From assembly GCA_963070105.1 (NCBI GenBank), contig OY718808.1, positions 4,441,738-4,505,737 on the forward strand: DNA of 64,000 nt. The letters are read 5' to 3'. Positions 16,440-28,602 of the stretch are shown here, in pieces; the stretch's first letter is position 1, and each line of letters begins with the position of its first letter. Under the pieces are notes generated by a model, which ran no database searches, was not told the origin of the DNA, and worked only from the letters and a program-made list of their open reading frames with translations. Origin of the DNA: Litomosoides sigmodontis. Taxonomy: Eukaryota; Nematoda; Chromadorea; Rhabditida; Onchocercidae. The position numbers were made by a program, and so were the translations under genes.

Positions 16440-16445
16440 AATAAA
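16440..16445 (+). terminator. Poly(A) signal of RPT2
   Basis: AATAAA lies about 200 bases after the RPT2 stop codon on the coding strand. It is a fair candidate; other AT-rich hexamers nearby cannot be excluded. Confidence 0.45.
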
Positions 16446-17135
16446 TTTCATTTTTTTTGAATATAAACTAACAGTGTAAGCAGAGGCATTTTACGCAGTA
16501 GTTTGACCAGTTAAACGGTTATTATTGATGGGAATCTTTCTGAAGATAAGAAAAGAAATGCTAATTAATGCAAGAATAAGATGCGCATGCGTTTTATTGA
16601 ATAAGAAATTATGAACTTTGAAATTTTCACTTATCATCGTATTACAACTACTGTACTAGAAGGTGAAAGCGAGTAAAGTGAATGGCAATCGAATTGGTTA
16701 CAGAATTTGGTATTTATGATACATTTAGAAATTAATTGTTATCATTCACTGGGTTACATTTGCACTTAAAGGTGGAGTTACAAGAAAATGTGCTGTATCA
16801 CATATTCCACTTTAATTTAATAACCAAATTTGAAAATAAGTCACACTTTCAGTAGACTTTCTTTGTAGTTATGACCTTTATTTGCAACAATTTATAATGA
16901 ATATTTTGATGAATATTAATTGTGATCAGATCTCCTACTCTTAATTTACTCGTTATACTATTAATCATGGAATACCGTATTTAAAAGTCTGAGATGTGCA
17001 AAAATTCTTACAATGGTTTTGCGTCATCGATTATGTGAAGTGAAAGATTGATTACATTTAACTAAGAGTTCATAGACGAACAGAGACCAAAACAAGCTTT
17101 CTTCAAGAAGTGATACCAACGACTGTTTACTGATA
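16446..17135. other. Spacer between RPT2 and the first small secreted gene
   Basis: AT-rich DNA between two convergent 3' ends. No exon, RNA gene or clear repeat was seen on either strand. Confidence 0.5.
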
Positions 17136-17595
17136 TTACTTTCCCACTGCATCCCCTATCAAACCACCGATAATAGTACCAATTAAGGCACCGTCATGAA
17201 ATCCACTCCGAACACTGAAAAAGAGTGATATGATGAAACGGACCGAATTTCAAATGATTAGAGGTCCATTGATGTGGAATAAATTTTGCTTTGTAAAATT
17301 TTTTACTAGAATCATCGCGATTCTTCATCTACCTATCTACAGATTGTTAAAAGATAGATAATAAATCAATTTTATAATTTGTGAAAGATATTTAACTCAT
17401 TAAAAAGGCTCAAATAGCACTTAAAAAAGTTAATCAAGAATTTTTGAAATCAATCTGCCTCTACCTGCTGAAGACAGGATAGAATCCATAAGGTGGTGGA
17501 TAATATCCGAAGAATACAGGAGGATAGACAAAAAATGTGGAGTTGACGATATGTGGAAATAGTAGTATTAGTGATAAGACGGAAATTGAATTCAT
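17136..17595 (-). CDS. Small secreted Tyr/Pro-rich protein with glycine zipper (69 residues)
   Basis: Two exons (17465-17595 and 17136-17214, minus strand) join in frame at a GTAGAG donor and a TTTTTCAG acceptor to give 69 residues. The N-terminus MNSISVLSLILLFPHIVNS is a good signal peptide. The mature part is short and aromatic (VYPPVFFGYYPPPYGFYP) and ends in a glycine-zipper helix, GALIGTIIGGLIGDAVGK. It shares this plan with the gene at 19660-20290, including an intron between the Tyr/Pro-rich half and the zipper half, so the two look like paralogs. No biochemical function is recognised. The zipper suggests membrane insertion or self-assembly; this is inference. Confidence 0.65.
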
Positions 17596-18550
17596 TTTTA
17601 TTATAATATACTGAAAATGTAAATGTACTAAATTGAAGAATTCAAAGAAATGATTTTTTTTTTGAGAGGCACAAAATGAATGTTAATTGATTGCAAATTT
17701 CTACATTAAGCATTCTTCATGCATTCCTCATCTTCTTCACTCAATAAATTCAACTAATTTCTAGCACAACTAGTTTCATTTTATTTTTTCAAACATTTTA
17801 CCTCATAAAATATATGAACTTAAAATTCGAATCAGTAAGATTTATCAAAAAAAAATGATTTTCAGAAATGAAGCAGTTAAATAATTCTGAAAAGTAACTC
17901 TTGTGAGTTATTTAAAGGGACATTTCCTTGAAACAGGTTTACGATCATTAACAGAACGGAAGAAAATAGATGAGTGGAAACTGTGTGAAACGGTTGAATG
18001 ATGCATTTCATATTGATTACTTATAATATCTGATTTGAAATTTAAAGGAAAAAATCTAATGGTTGCAATCGGTAGGAGGGAAAAAGTGGTTGTTATGAAA
18101 TCGTTTAACCTAATAAATAATAAATCCAAATTGTTGAATAAATTGAAAAGCAGAGCGGTTGCTCGTTTTCGACTTTACAAAAGGAAAAAATTTTGATAAA
18201 ATTCAATTTTGGATTCTACCAGTTACGATTATCATTAAGTGAACATTGAATTCCCCTAATTTTGCACTAACATTTAGCACTTTCTGATGAGCCAAAAGAA
18301 ATTCTTAAAAAACAGTCGTTTGACAGTCTTCGCACAGGCACATCTGTGATATACAAATTACATTTCATAATTTCCAAAATTCAGTTGTGTAAAACACGTT
18401 TTCCTTCTTTTTTTAAAAAAATTAATTTTTAAGTAAATAAAGAAAAGAGGAAATTAAACATGCCTGTGTGTGTGTGAGTGAGTCAGAGCTTATCTCATCA
18501 TAAACCAAAGACCAAAGATTATCTGATCACAACGTTTATGCCTCACAATG

Positions 18551-18560
18551 AGTGATAAGA
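18551..18560 (+). promoter_or_regulatory. GATA-factor site upstream of a small secreted gene
   Basis: AGTGATAAGA matches the extended TGATAA core that nematode gut GATA factors (ELT-2 class) prefer. An inverted AGATAAG core lies 55 bases away (18489-18495). Both are upstream of the minus-strand gene starting at 17595, though about 0.9 kb away. A single site of this length is expected by chance in AT-rich DNA, so the weight comes from recurrence upstream of sibling genes. Confidence 0.3.
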
Positions 18561-19056
18561 CATAATTTTCATGATTACATTTATTCAGTCCCTCTCAATT
18601 CACTATCAATCACTTTATTGTATCAAAAAGCATTACATGCTCCTCTAAAATTTACATACTGAATTTACTGTGATGAAATTAATGGCTAATTTAAGGAATT
18701 TTCCTCATTAAAAATTTTGATGAGAATTATCACTGAACAAGAAACTTCACTTCAGTAATACCTGATTATATTTTCTTTAGCTTTTAGCGAACTGTTATAA
18801 TTTCATGATGTATCCAGTGATTTCAAAAGTGCAAAATTTAAGAAAAATAATTGAAGAAGTTAAATTGATATCAATTAAATTGTCAGCTTAATTTTGAGTT
18901 AAATATGGCTATTTCACTGAAATTTTTCTCCAAATGCTATTCGCTGACTGATTTTAGCAAGCTATTAAATTGGAATATGCTCAATTCATTGCTTTACTTC
19001 CGCATCTCTTTAAATTTCAAACTTTAAGCAGGTAACTTTGCTAATCACCCGCCGAA

Positions 19057-19076
19057 AGAGAGAGAGAGAGAGAGAG
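19057..19076. repeat. (AG)n microsatellite
   Basis: Ten AG dinucleotides in a row, in the spacer between two small secreted genes. Confidence 0.9.
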
Positions 19077-19659
19077 GGAAGCCTATGTTAACAATATTAT
19101 CACGCAGGACATTGCTGACTTAAGTGATAACAAATTTTTGATATTTCCTCATTATTGCAACACTTCTCAATTCATTTCTATTTACAACTGTAAGTTTTTA
19201 TTTTCTTCTAAAGCACAATGTTTTATTTTTGAGCACTAATTAAAATTCCATTTTCCTTCCTAAGTAGGAAGAATTTGGAAAAAAAAGCGATGAATGGAAA
19301 ATGATTTTTTTATTTCTCTATTTTCCTTCCTTTTTCGCTTAAAAAAACAATTTATTTATAATTGTCATTTCACAAATTTCAATCACTGCCAATATCATTC
19401 ATTGGCAAAATTTTGCACAATAAAATTGCATTTTAAAGTTTTATAAGGGAAATTCTTGCAAACTGTTATGATAAAACGTTTCATCCGTCCGTGTCATCAG
19501 AGTTGAACGAACAATCGCAACATTTCTCTCTCAAAATTTTCACTTTCGAGGAAGTGATAGGTATGACTGCTTCGGAATGTATTGTTCAGTGATAGAACAT
19601 TGATTGTATTCAAAACGAAAAAAAAAAACGTGAAGTTTTTTATTCATTTACGGCAGCTA

Positions 19660-20290
19660 TCATCCGATTAGTCCAACGATACCACCGATTGCAGCACCTG
19701 CGCCCGCACCTTTCAGTGCTCCATATGCGCCGCTCTTCAATACACTTCCAAAGCTAAAATTTGTTTATCGTAAAAAAAATTATGCAAAAAAAATATGTAA
19801 TTAAACTGTTAGCGCTAAATAAGTGTAATTGCGAACGCATTTTCCCCTATATGATTGAATCTTTCGATGATATTTTCAAAAACGGTAAATGTAATAATAA
19901 ATGCATTGCTAAGATTAAATGAAATCCGATCTTCAAAATACATTACAAAAATATATAATTTTAAATCAATTTTTATAATAAAGTATTTCGTTCAAAGTAT
20001 AAGCGTTATTAAGTTAGGAATATGAATGAAACTCACCTGGGCATGTAGTAGTAGTAAGCAGGATAGATGTAATTGCGAAAAGCTCGTGAAATGCTACTAA
20101 CGCTTGGAATGTAACCATGCGGTTGAGGATTTGAGTAATAGTTTGGATATGGTTGTTGACCGTATCCTGGATACGGTTGTTGACCATATCCATAGGCACA
20201 ATTTGCGCAACCATATGGATAGTTCCAACCGTAGTTCATCCCCAAAGTTAATGTCGGAATGAGAAGCAAAAATATGGCTAGCGGTAACAT
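19660..20290 (-). CDS. Small secreted Tyr/Gln/Pro-rich protein with glycine zipper (115 residues)
   Basis: Two exons (20037-20290 and 19660-19753, minus strand) join at a GTGAGT donor to give 115 residues. A signal peptide (MLPLAIFLLLIPTLTLG) precedes a Tyr/Asn/Gly segment with the pair CANC and two copies of GYGQQPYP. An aromatic stretch with YIYPAYYYYMP follows, and then the second exon encodes a small helix with a glycine zipper (GALKGAGAGAAIGGIVGLIG) at the very C-terminus. The architecture and intron position match the gene at 17136-17595. The function is unknown. Tyr-rich repeats suggest a matrix, cuticle or eggshell component, while the zipper suggests a membrane-active or aggregating tail; the sequence alone does not decide. 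Confidence 0.7.
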
Positions 20291-21219
20291 TTCAGCTTGG
20301 CTTTAAACAAAATTCCACAACTGAATAATTAGAGAAAAATTTTAGCGGAAAAAATTTTTCAAGTTTTGGTATGTTTTTCTTTTTTTTTTTTATTCAGACA
20401 TTTTATTTATTTATCGTTCCACTTTTTTTTATTATTTTGATGATCTGTTCTACTACTTATCAGCTTTATTTTCATATGTATTTTATACTTTTAAAGCACA
20501 AAAAAAATGGGATAAATTTAAATAGTTGAAAATTTTTAAGAAAATGTTAAAAGGCCAGAGCTGGCATAATTTGAGTGAGGGATTGTTATCGTCACTCTTA
20601 ACTATACTGTTTTATACTCCGAAATGATTGTTCAAGGTCAACATTGCACTGTCTTCACATAATTAATGAAAAATTAGATCAAAAATAATCGCTGAATTGT
20701 TGAATTTAATTTTACAATTATTGCATAAGTTGAAATTTTTTGAAATTATTTAGCAAAAATCGTTTACTTATTATTACATTTCAGAGATTGGGAGAAGCAA
20801 ATTTCGTTGTTGACTTCCTGTGACTTTTTATTCCAAAATAACCTTAGCACTAGTAACTAACCAAGTAATTAATTAAGCAAACTAGTATTTCGATTTCTTT
20901 TTTGGAAGACTTTTCGTTGTTTTCAATATGCAAACTTCGCATTTTGTTTTCTTATAACAATAAAATTATAAATTTTTTTCGCAATTTCTTTCTTTCCTTT
21001 TTTCTTACCGATAGTTGAAGCAGAGGAAAAAGAAAGAGTGAGGAAATGCAAATCGAGGGAGGAGATAGTGTCAAAGTTTTTATTCGAATGGCCTTGACTC
21101 GTTCCAGTTTTATATTTCAAATACAATCGTAAATTTATATAAAATAGTTAGTGTGAGAGATCAACTGTTGATTAGCTTTTTCGGCCACCACCTTCACTTC
21201 TCTTCCTTCCATTTCAGCC
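20291..21219. other. Intergenic region between divergent secreted genes
   Basis: AT-rich DNA separating the minus-strand gene starting at 20290 from the plus-strand gene starting at 21220, so both promoters should be here. It contains a GATA-type site and a TTTCAG acceptor just before the ATG at 21220. No other coding exon was seen. Confidence 0.5.
20456..20463 (-). promoter_or_regulatory. GATA-factor site 166 bases upstream of a secreted gene
   Basis: CTTATCAG, which reads CTGATAAG on the minus strand, matches the extended core (ACTGATAAGA) favoured by nematode gut GATA factors. It is well placed upstream of the minus-strand start codon at 20290. Confidence 0.35.
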
Positions 21220-22741
21220 ATGCGGTTTGCTTCAACATCGTTTCTTTTGGCTACTCTTCTGTCCATGCTTATGGTCTTTTCAAATTCTGATGGATATGCA
21301 ATAGGTCAAGGATCGAACGGAGCTGCTTGTTGCACGTTAGCTGATTTTCAAACTTTTTTTTAACTTTTACAAGAAGAAAAGTTTAGCAAATTTTTTTACT
21401 ACATTTAGAGTAGCAAAAGTTATTGCTAAAAATTCGCAAATGTTTTTTATTTTAACTTCAATTTTGAGAACGTTTCTTTCTCCTCTCTTTGCAAGCAATT
21501 ATAATTTAAAACTTTTATGGCTAAGGCAGAAAAGAAGAAAGCTGCTTCCTGATTTCGTGTCAATATTTTGCAATTTAGGCCACCATGTTCACCTAGTACA
21601 CCAAACTGCGATTGTCTTTGTCGACCTCCAATGCTACCGCAATTTCCACCTCTGCTACCTCCCATGCTACTTCCACCACCTGTGTTTCCACAATTTCCAA
21701 CTTATCCTAGCGGTGGCGGCTATGCAACGCCTGTACAACAGCCAGTGATGAAAAATGCGTATCAGCAACAGCCGTCCTCCTACAAAGTACCGTTCGGCAT
21801 TGCTTATCAACAGTTCCAACCAGTGAGCTTCTTCCACTCATCGAATTTATGCAAAACAGGAAAATGAAAAGATTCACTGCCAAATAATAGATTATAATAA
21901 GACATTTCGTAAGAACTAATCGTCCAATCCAATCTACAAAAATATGCACAGTACCCAGACCTGTAATCTAGACCGTAACCTCAATAGGTTCTTAGATCGC
22001 ACTGTAGACACTATCAACGCCCGAAATGCTCATGATGTCCAGAAAAGCATTCCTTTTATTTTTTTGTAGGAAAAAAAATTACGGTGTAAAAAGTGTAGTA
22101 AAATTAGTTGTTGCGGCAAAACTAAGATTGATGAAAGTTAAAAAAAAAATAAAAAGGGAGGGATTGGGGTTAGATAACTTGTTGAGCAATAATTTCTATA
22201 TTTTATGAGGTTGTTAATTTGTAATGAAATTTACTGCTATTCCATTTTGCACTTAATTAGTTTCTAGAAGTGTTACCAAATAGAAGTATTGTTGGAATGC
22301 AAAATTAATTTTTGAATATAATTTGATTTTGTTATAGATTGATTTTATTTCAAATGATAACAAATTTAGATCAACTCATTAAGATGTTTAAATTTTTTAC
22401 AGTATCAGAATGGAGGAGCATTTGGTTACGGTGTAAAGCAGGAACAAGCAGGTGGTGCTTATGCAACTAATCCGTTTGGTGTTGATAACGGTAATTTTGG
22501 TGGAGCGCAACAGGTTGTAGCGAATGAGAATAGATTTGGTGAAGGACAGCAAGAACTACCAGCTTCAGGTACCGGACAACATGCTTCTCGACAAGTTGGT
22601 CATTCGTTGGAAGCGGCGGATTCATCGGGAGATGTTACTGCAGGAACATTTGGAGCAGAGTATAACTCATCACCGGCAACTACTGAATATGAGAAGAAAA
22701 CTAAGTCATTTTTGAAATTGCGCAAAAGTCAGCTGGCATAG
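21220..22741 (+). CDS. Secreted Pro/Gly/Gln-rich protein, unknown function (232 residues)
   Basis: Three exons (21220-21335, 21579-21822 and 22403-22741) join in frame to give 232 residues. The start ATG lies two bases after an ATTTCAG acceptor, so the message is probably trans-spliced. A signal peptide (through about residue 25) is followed by a cysteine-containing segment (AACCTPPCSPSTPNCDCLC) and a Pro/Leu-rich run (PPLLPPMLLPPPVFP). A Gln/Tyr/Gly region with repeated GG[AG] and AYAT motifs follows, and the C-terminus is basic (KKTKSFLKLRKSQLA). I recognise no family. Composition resembles nematode cuticle, eggshell or other extracellular-matrix proteins, which is inference. It lies divergent to the glycine-zipper gene at 19660-20290. 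Confidence 0.65.
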
Positions 22742-25346
22742 ATGCTGAGATTAGCTTGACAATCTAGAATTTCATTGTGTCTTAAAGTTTTCTTTTGTTT
22801 TAGAATGAGTTGATGTTCGCTTCATTTCATTTCAGCTCATCCTGTAAAGTGATCAACGATCTGAAGTAATTTAGTCATAATTATGAGCTTTTTTAATTTT
22901 CAAAACTGATTAAAAAAAGCTTCTATTTTATAAAATTAATTTGCATTAAAAATTTTGAAAATTATGTTAAAATTTTTGTTGCGATATCTTTTTTTTTCTG
23001 TTGGCTTCTTTGTCCATTGTTATTTTAAAACGATTATCTCACATAATTTGTTTGCCTGTAATGATTCATCCAATTTCACTTGTTACCTCAAACTTGTTCT
23101 CACATAATTTAATTTATAATTGTTTTAATTTCATATGTATTAGCAGTGATGCATTTATGCTAAATAGTAGTAATTAAATCGAGTACGAGAGAATGTCCCG
23201 ATCTAACTACACGTGAAGCATGAAATCACATTTTGCCTCTTCAGTATCAATTCTACAAGAAACTGTCGAGAAACACAATAGTGCTAGTGATGGAAAAGAC
23301 TTCACAGTGTGCTTGCAAGGCGCGCTATTGTCGCAGGGAAAATGCATTGTTTTATTCTTTGAAGCGTTAAAATTTGAGAAGTGGTGGGTGATAGGTGGTG
23401 CCGTCTTCGTTACAAACCATTATATGTTTTAACAATTGAAATTAAGTGAGTGCATAACCTTGAGCTATCACTGGAAACAAAGATTAGTTCATTTTCTTCT
23501 CCCTACAAGATCACTTCATTTGCACAAAGGTGCCGCTTAATAAATAATGACTTAAGGTCATCACTTGGTTGAGAGCCCACCTGTGTTACATGCTCAATCA
23601 TTTCAATTCAATTGGTTATTGAACTCACTTCAAAACAAAACGTCACTATCAATTAATTTCTTTAATATCACATTACGAATGCAATCATTTCTTTTTTCTT
23701 TTTTTAATTTTTTATAAATGATAAATTGAGAAAGGAGAAAGTATCCATGCAAAAAAAGAGCAAAAAATGCTAACGATGAGAGGAAAACTTGGCAAAAATA
23801 AAAAAAAAAAATAACCTTTTTGCTAAATGGTTTTAGCCATTGAGGAACAGAAGGAGCGATATTTGATTTAAGCAAATATATTAATCTAATAATCTGATAA
23901 TAAGCAATCAGATAGTTCCAATCTTGTCCAATTCGTCATTGAGAAATTCGTCCTTTTACTTTTGTCATCTTTTTTTCTAACAAATCAAGTAGACAGTATT
24001 TTTGCCAATTTTATGGTAAATTAAAGCTATCAGATAAATTAATATTCCGATACTGTAATACTACAGTAGCAAAGATTTATGCTGTTGTTTACCATTGTTT
24101 CTTCGTTCGTTACAGCCACATTTCTTACGTAACGATGTACCGTATGAGATAGCATTGTGGTGTGTACCGCTAGCTGTCTGAAATAACTCAATTTAAATAT
24201 TACGCTTGTGCTAATACATTTCTACTTTAGAAAGAAAAAGTGAATCTCAAATAAAGAAACAAAAGAAAAGTAAATTTCTTGAAATCAGAGATTGCTGTTA
24301 AAGTGACGAATGGTTCAGCTTATTTTTTCTCCAACCAACAAGTTAAAGTTTGAGAAATAGAAGATTAAATTGTAAGGAACAAAATTGAAATTTAATTCAT
24401 CGCTTTTCCTGGAGGCTTAAGTTAAATTTCCGAGTGCCTTTTATTTATTTCTCATATAGTAGTACAACTCCTTCGTCCTCAATCTTTGAAGATATTTCTT
24501 CTTTTTAATCTTTACTCTTTTTTAAGGAAAATGAACCGAAAAAGGCAAAAATTTGAAGCGGAAGTAAATGGAGGAAGAGAGAGAGCGAGAGAAAATGACG
24601 TAAGAAACGGAAGCTTAGTTCAGTGCAATCATTCATTTGCGAAATTATTGATGTTGAAATTTTCAAAACAAAAAAAATGAAATTATGAATTTGTGTTAGG
24701 AGTGTTGTGGGAAGAAAAGGAAAAGCTGTTAGTCATTCACTAATTTCTCATAATTTTGTATAAAATTTGAGTGACCCGGAAATGACCTGACAGGAAAGTA
24801 TTTTGCTACGTGCATTTTCATGTTAACTCTTCCTTCTCTCGCACATTACTCGTGCAACAACTGAGTTTTAATTTTCATATTTCTTATATTAAAATGAAGC
24901 AAAAATTTAAAAAAAAAACCGTTGGGAAAAAGTACCTACCTGATGTGATCCTGGGGACTTTGTAATTAGCATAATTTAAGAGAGTATCGTACAGATTGAA
25001 TAGAATGTCAGAGAGGCAAGGAATATGACCATTCTCTTAGGAATTATTTATTTCAACTTCGTGGAAATTATTTCCCATTTTATTCAGTTCCTGTTAATCC
25101 AAATTGCTTTAATAAAGGGTGGTTGTTGCGAAGTGTGTTAGCAAGTTTTTTAATGAGTAAATTGTTTCTTGTGAAATTTTTACAATTATTATTGGTGAAA
25201 GTTAAAAAATGCGTGAAATGTTGAAAGGTGTAAAGTTGAAATTGTTGAAATTGTCATGTATCGTTAAATATGATATCCGCAAGAGAGGAAATCATTTGCG
25301 CTTTCTTTTTTCTCAACTGATTGTAGTAACCTGCTCATTCTGATAG

Positions 25347-25379
25347 AGGTGAAGGAGGAGGAGGCGAGGAGGTGGGGAG
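25347..25379 (+). other. G-rich tract with repeated GG runs
   Basis: A block of purines with at least five GG runs and one GGGG, separated by one to four bases, in otherwise AT-rich DNA. It could form a two-layer quadruplex. It has no coding context. Confidence 0.35.
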
Positions 25380-25954
25380 CATGCCCTTCAATTTTAGTAA
25401 AATTTCAAATCGGTCTTTTGCCTTTTTAAAACTTTCGAAATTTCGACACTTTCAATAACCGATTGTAATTCAGCACACGGAAAGATCTGTTTGAGATTTC
25501 ACTGATTATTTACAACGTTTTTTGTTTGCCTTTGATCTTTCAATTGCATAAATTCTTATTTGACTAGCTTTAGAAAAGTTAATTCAAATTTGAGAAAAAA
25601 TTTCAAGTTATAGGGAAAAAGGAAGGATTGGATTGGATGAAGACAAAAGACTGGATAAATATAAAAATAAAAGTATAAAAATAATTAATTTATTATTTGA
25701 AACTTTTCAACTGCTATTCAGTGTATGCTCTTCGTTTACTCAAATTACAATATCTGAAAAAGTAAAATTTGATGAAATTTAAATCACAAATAGATTGTAA
25801 TTAATTCTTTGCAAATTAATTTGAAAAAAAAAAAACTCTCCGTACCGCTGCTATTTTTGCTTATAAATCTCTCTTCATTTCCCAAAATTATGATTAACGC
25901 AACAAACTAGCAGAAAGGAAAAAGCGTCAGATTTAATATCAACAAAATTTGAAG

Positions 25955-26080
25955 ATGCAAGGAGGGCCTGTGAGAGTCGAAATAGATTTGCACGCAAAAA
26001 TCATTCCAGCACAAATGGATGAAATGCTACCGCATTTTGATTCAACCATTCGTGCTATCACGAACTTTACCAGCTGTTAA
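25955..26080 (+). CDS. Short open frame, 41 residues, doubtful
   Basis: The frame runs from ATG to TAA and begins MQGGPVRVEIDLHAKII. Its amino-acid mix and base composition are less AT-driven than the surrounding spacer, which is why I list it. There is no signal peptide, no recognised domain and no obvious companion exon. It may be a fragment of an old coding exon or chance. Confidence 0.12.
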   Translation: MQGGPVRVEIDLHAKIIPAQMDEMLPHFDSTIRAITNFTSC

Positions 26081-28602
26081 TGATACTGCAATATTGTGAC
26101 GTAACGTGGGAGCAAATAACGGCACACGTATGAAATTTCATTCAGATGACCTAGAATGGTGATCTTTCCTGCTCATAGGAGCTCCACCATTTTAAAAGCG
26201 TTAAACGTTTGCTTAAAATTTAATTGCACAAAAAAAAACTACAAAAATAATAATAAACTGATCGATCACAACGCTTTAAAAATTATTTGAAACTTCTTTT
26301 TTACATTATCGGTTTAGGAAATGGAGTATCAGAAATCGGAAATGATAATCGATTGTTTTCTGCTGCGTGACATCTTTATTTTCATTAATTTATTGAAAAA
26401 TGTGATCAATAAGTGATAGGGAAGAGTAAGAACTATATTTGAGAGTGATATTTGAAGTGTTAAATTCAAAAACAGTAGAATTTTTGATTACCGCACAATT
26501 CTGATTTCATTTTATCATTTTGCGCTTTAAAATTTTCGCATAATTTTTTTTAATATGACAAAAGGAAATGAAGAATTGTTGGAAGGAAATATGAATGGTA
26601 TTTGAGTGTGAAAAAAATAAATTGAACAAAGCTTACAAATTTGCGAATTGGCTTTCTTCTCAAAAATTTTTTTCAACATTCCAGCATGCACTTTAAAAGT
26701 TATCGAAAAGTTCTTAAACTGCAAAAACTGAAATTAAATTTTGCATTCTTTTAAAACACTCGATATTCCATGTTTGCTAATGTATTGGTTAAGCAATTTG
26801 AGAAAGCTCGAGGATGCCAGGCTTTTTTTTTCAATTCTCACAAAAGTAAATTAACATAATTAAATAGAACAAAGATTTTTAATGCAAAAAAACTTTCTAA
26901 TTTAAATTCTTCAAAAATGACAGCAGAAAAGACGGAAATTGAGCAAGATTTTTTTTGTTTAAAAGTTGATTAAATTTAAAATAAGTTGTAGAAGTGAAGT
27001 AACTGATTGTTATATGCAATTTATTTCATCAATAAAAGGTTTTAAACTTTAGTCTCAAAAAAAGGTTGCAAAAAAGTTAATTTGTTAAATGCTTCTGTTG
27101 TTCTTTCTTAATTGGTTGAATGCAACTATCCTTGGCTAGCGGTAAGAGCTCGTGCTTAACGTTTACTTAATTATTTGAGACTATCGGTGATTAGGCTTGA
27201 CCCTTGATCTTTGATCACATAGCAAAAGATAGGCGACAAATCAAGTTTTAGGAAATATCGCCTTTGGCTTTTGACAAGTAAGGATGGAAATTATTGCATT
27301 TTTAAAATTAGCAAGAGCAAATTGAAATGAAATGCTTAAAATATTGAGAGTAAAACTAATTGTTGAACTTTAAATACTTTTTACGACGAGTAAAACCTTT
27401 AAATACTTGATCTTCAAATACTTTTTACAGCGAGTAGTGTCATGTCAGTTATCCGATATGTAAAACAAGCTATTAAAATTTGTTTCGTTTTTTTTTGTTT
27501 TTTAAATTTCTTAAAATATTTGCAAAATTTAATTTGCACCATTATACATATATCTTTACGTGTTAAATTGTCGTATCTTTTGGCTGAAAGCAAAAAATCA
27601 ATGAACTACTCCGATCCATCCTCTTTTTTAGCTCACTTAAACAAGCGATCAGTTTTTGATCGGTCAATACGAATTTTGTTCGGAGAATTTTGCTGAGAAC
27701 AATTAAATCTTTCTGTTCCTAGCAGGACGACCAACAATTGACTTATCTGTGAAAATTAATTTTCTAAGATGTGAAATAAAAATGCAATTTCATGCACTAA
27801 AGAAGAAACGGTCAGTTTGCAGAGGATATTGTCCTGCCAGTGCCAGGCTCTGCGTGGTATACCAAACAGGCCAGCTATCAGTTATTATTCATTTTGTGTA
27901 ATTTTGTGAGTGACCTTCGACATTGTTGTAGAAATTACAATTCAATCAGTCAATTAGATAGATTGACTTCAAATTCACTTCATGATATCTCGCGCACTCG
28001 TTACGTAAGGAACCAGCATGTTTCGATGAGCAATCAAAAAATAAAATAAAACCGCAAATGGAGTATGTTACTGTAGTTGTTTACTTTCTAAATTTTACCT
28101 ATTTAATTCTTACGTCATCACTGTCTCAGTCATTAAATTTTGTGTTTGAGAGGAGTGTTGTAGATGTCCACTTTCTCTTTCAATTTTCAACTGATTCCTT
28201 TCATAGAATAAATCAGCTATACGAACAGTACATGCATGAACAGTCGAGTGCATGCATTGAAAATTTAACCTTTTTAAAAATTTATTTAAATTGTGAATTA
28301 GTCAACTACCTTTATTTATTAAAAAAAACAATGAAATTGAAATTTCATAATCGATTGGCTAATAATAACACTGCACATTACGACCGCTTACGACACTTCT
28401 CTGATAGCACAACATTAAGACTCTTTTAATTGATAAATGCGAAAGTAGCAAGTGAAAATTACTATTCTCATAATTAGAGCAAAAGTTTAAAAAAAAACAA
28501 AACAATAACGGAAGAGTTTGCAGGCATTCTCTGAATAAATTATTGAAACCATTGATAAATTATGGAAAATATTGGAATCAAACTTCCGACTTCTTTTCAC
28601 AC

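Larger units (their letters stand above)
17596..19659. other. Spacer between the two glycine-zipper genes
   Basis: About 2 kb of AT-rich DNA. It holds GATA-type sites near 18489-18495 and 18551-18560 and an AG microsatellite at 19057-19076. No convincing exon was seen. Confidence 0.5.
22742..28602. other. Long AT-rich spacer, no convincing gene
   Basis: Nearly 6 kb of AT-rich DNA. Several open frames of 60-120 codons exist on both strands, but they are built of AT-rich codons, lack domain patterns and do not join into longer products. A GC-richer short frame is listed at 25955-26080 and a G-rich tract at 25347-25379. No tRNA gene was recognised. Confidence 0.5.

Noticed and set aside
20923..21126. 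Minus-strand open frame of 67 codons
   Set aside because: Lys/Phe/Ser-rich from AT codons, no signal or domain, and it lies in the promoter region between divergent genes.
28058..28429. Open frame of 123 codons on the plus strand
   Set aside because: AT-driven composition, no domain, no signal peptide with a sensible mature part and no joining exons. Likely chance in AT-rich DNA.
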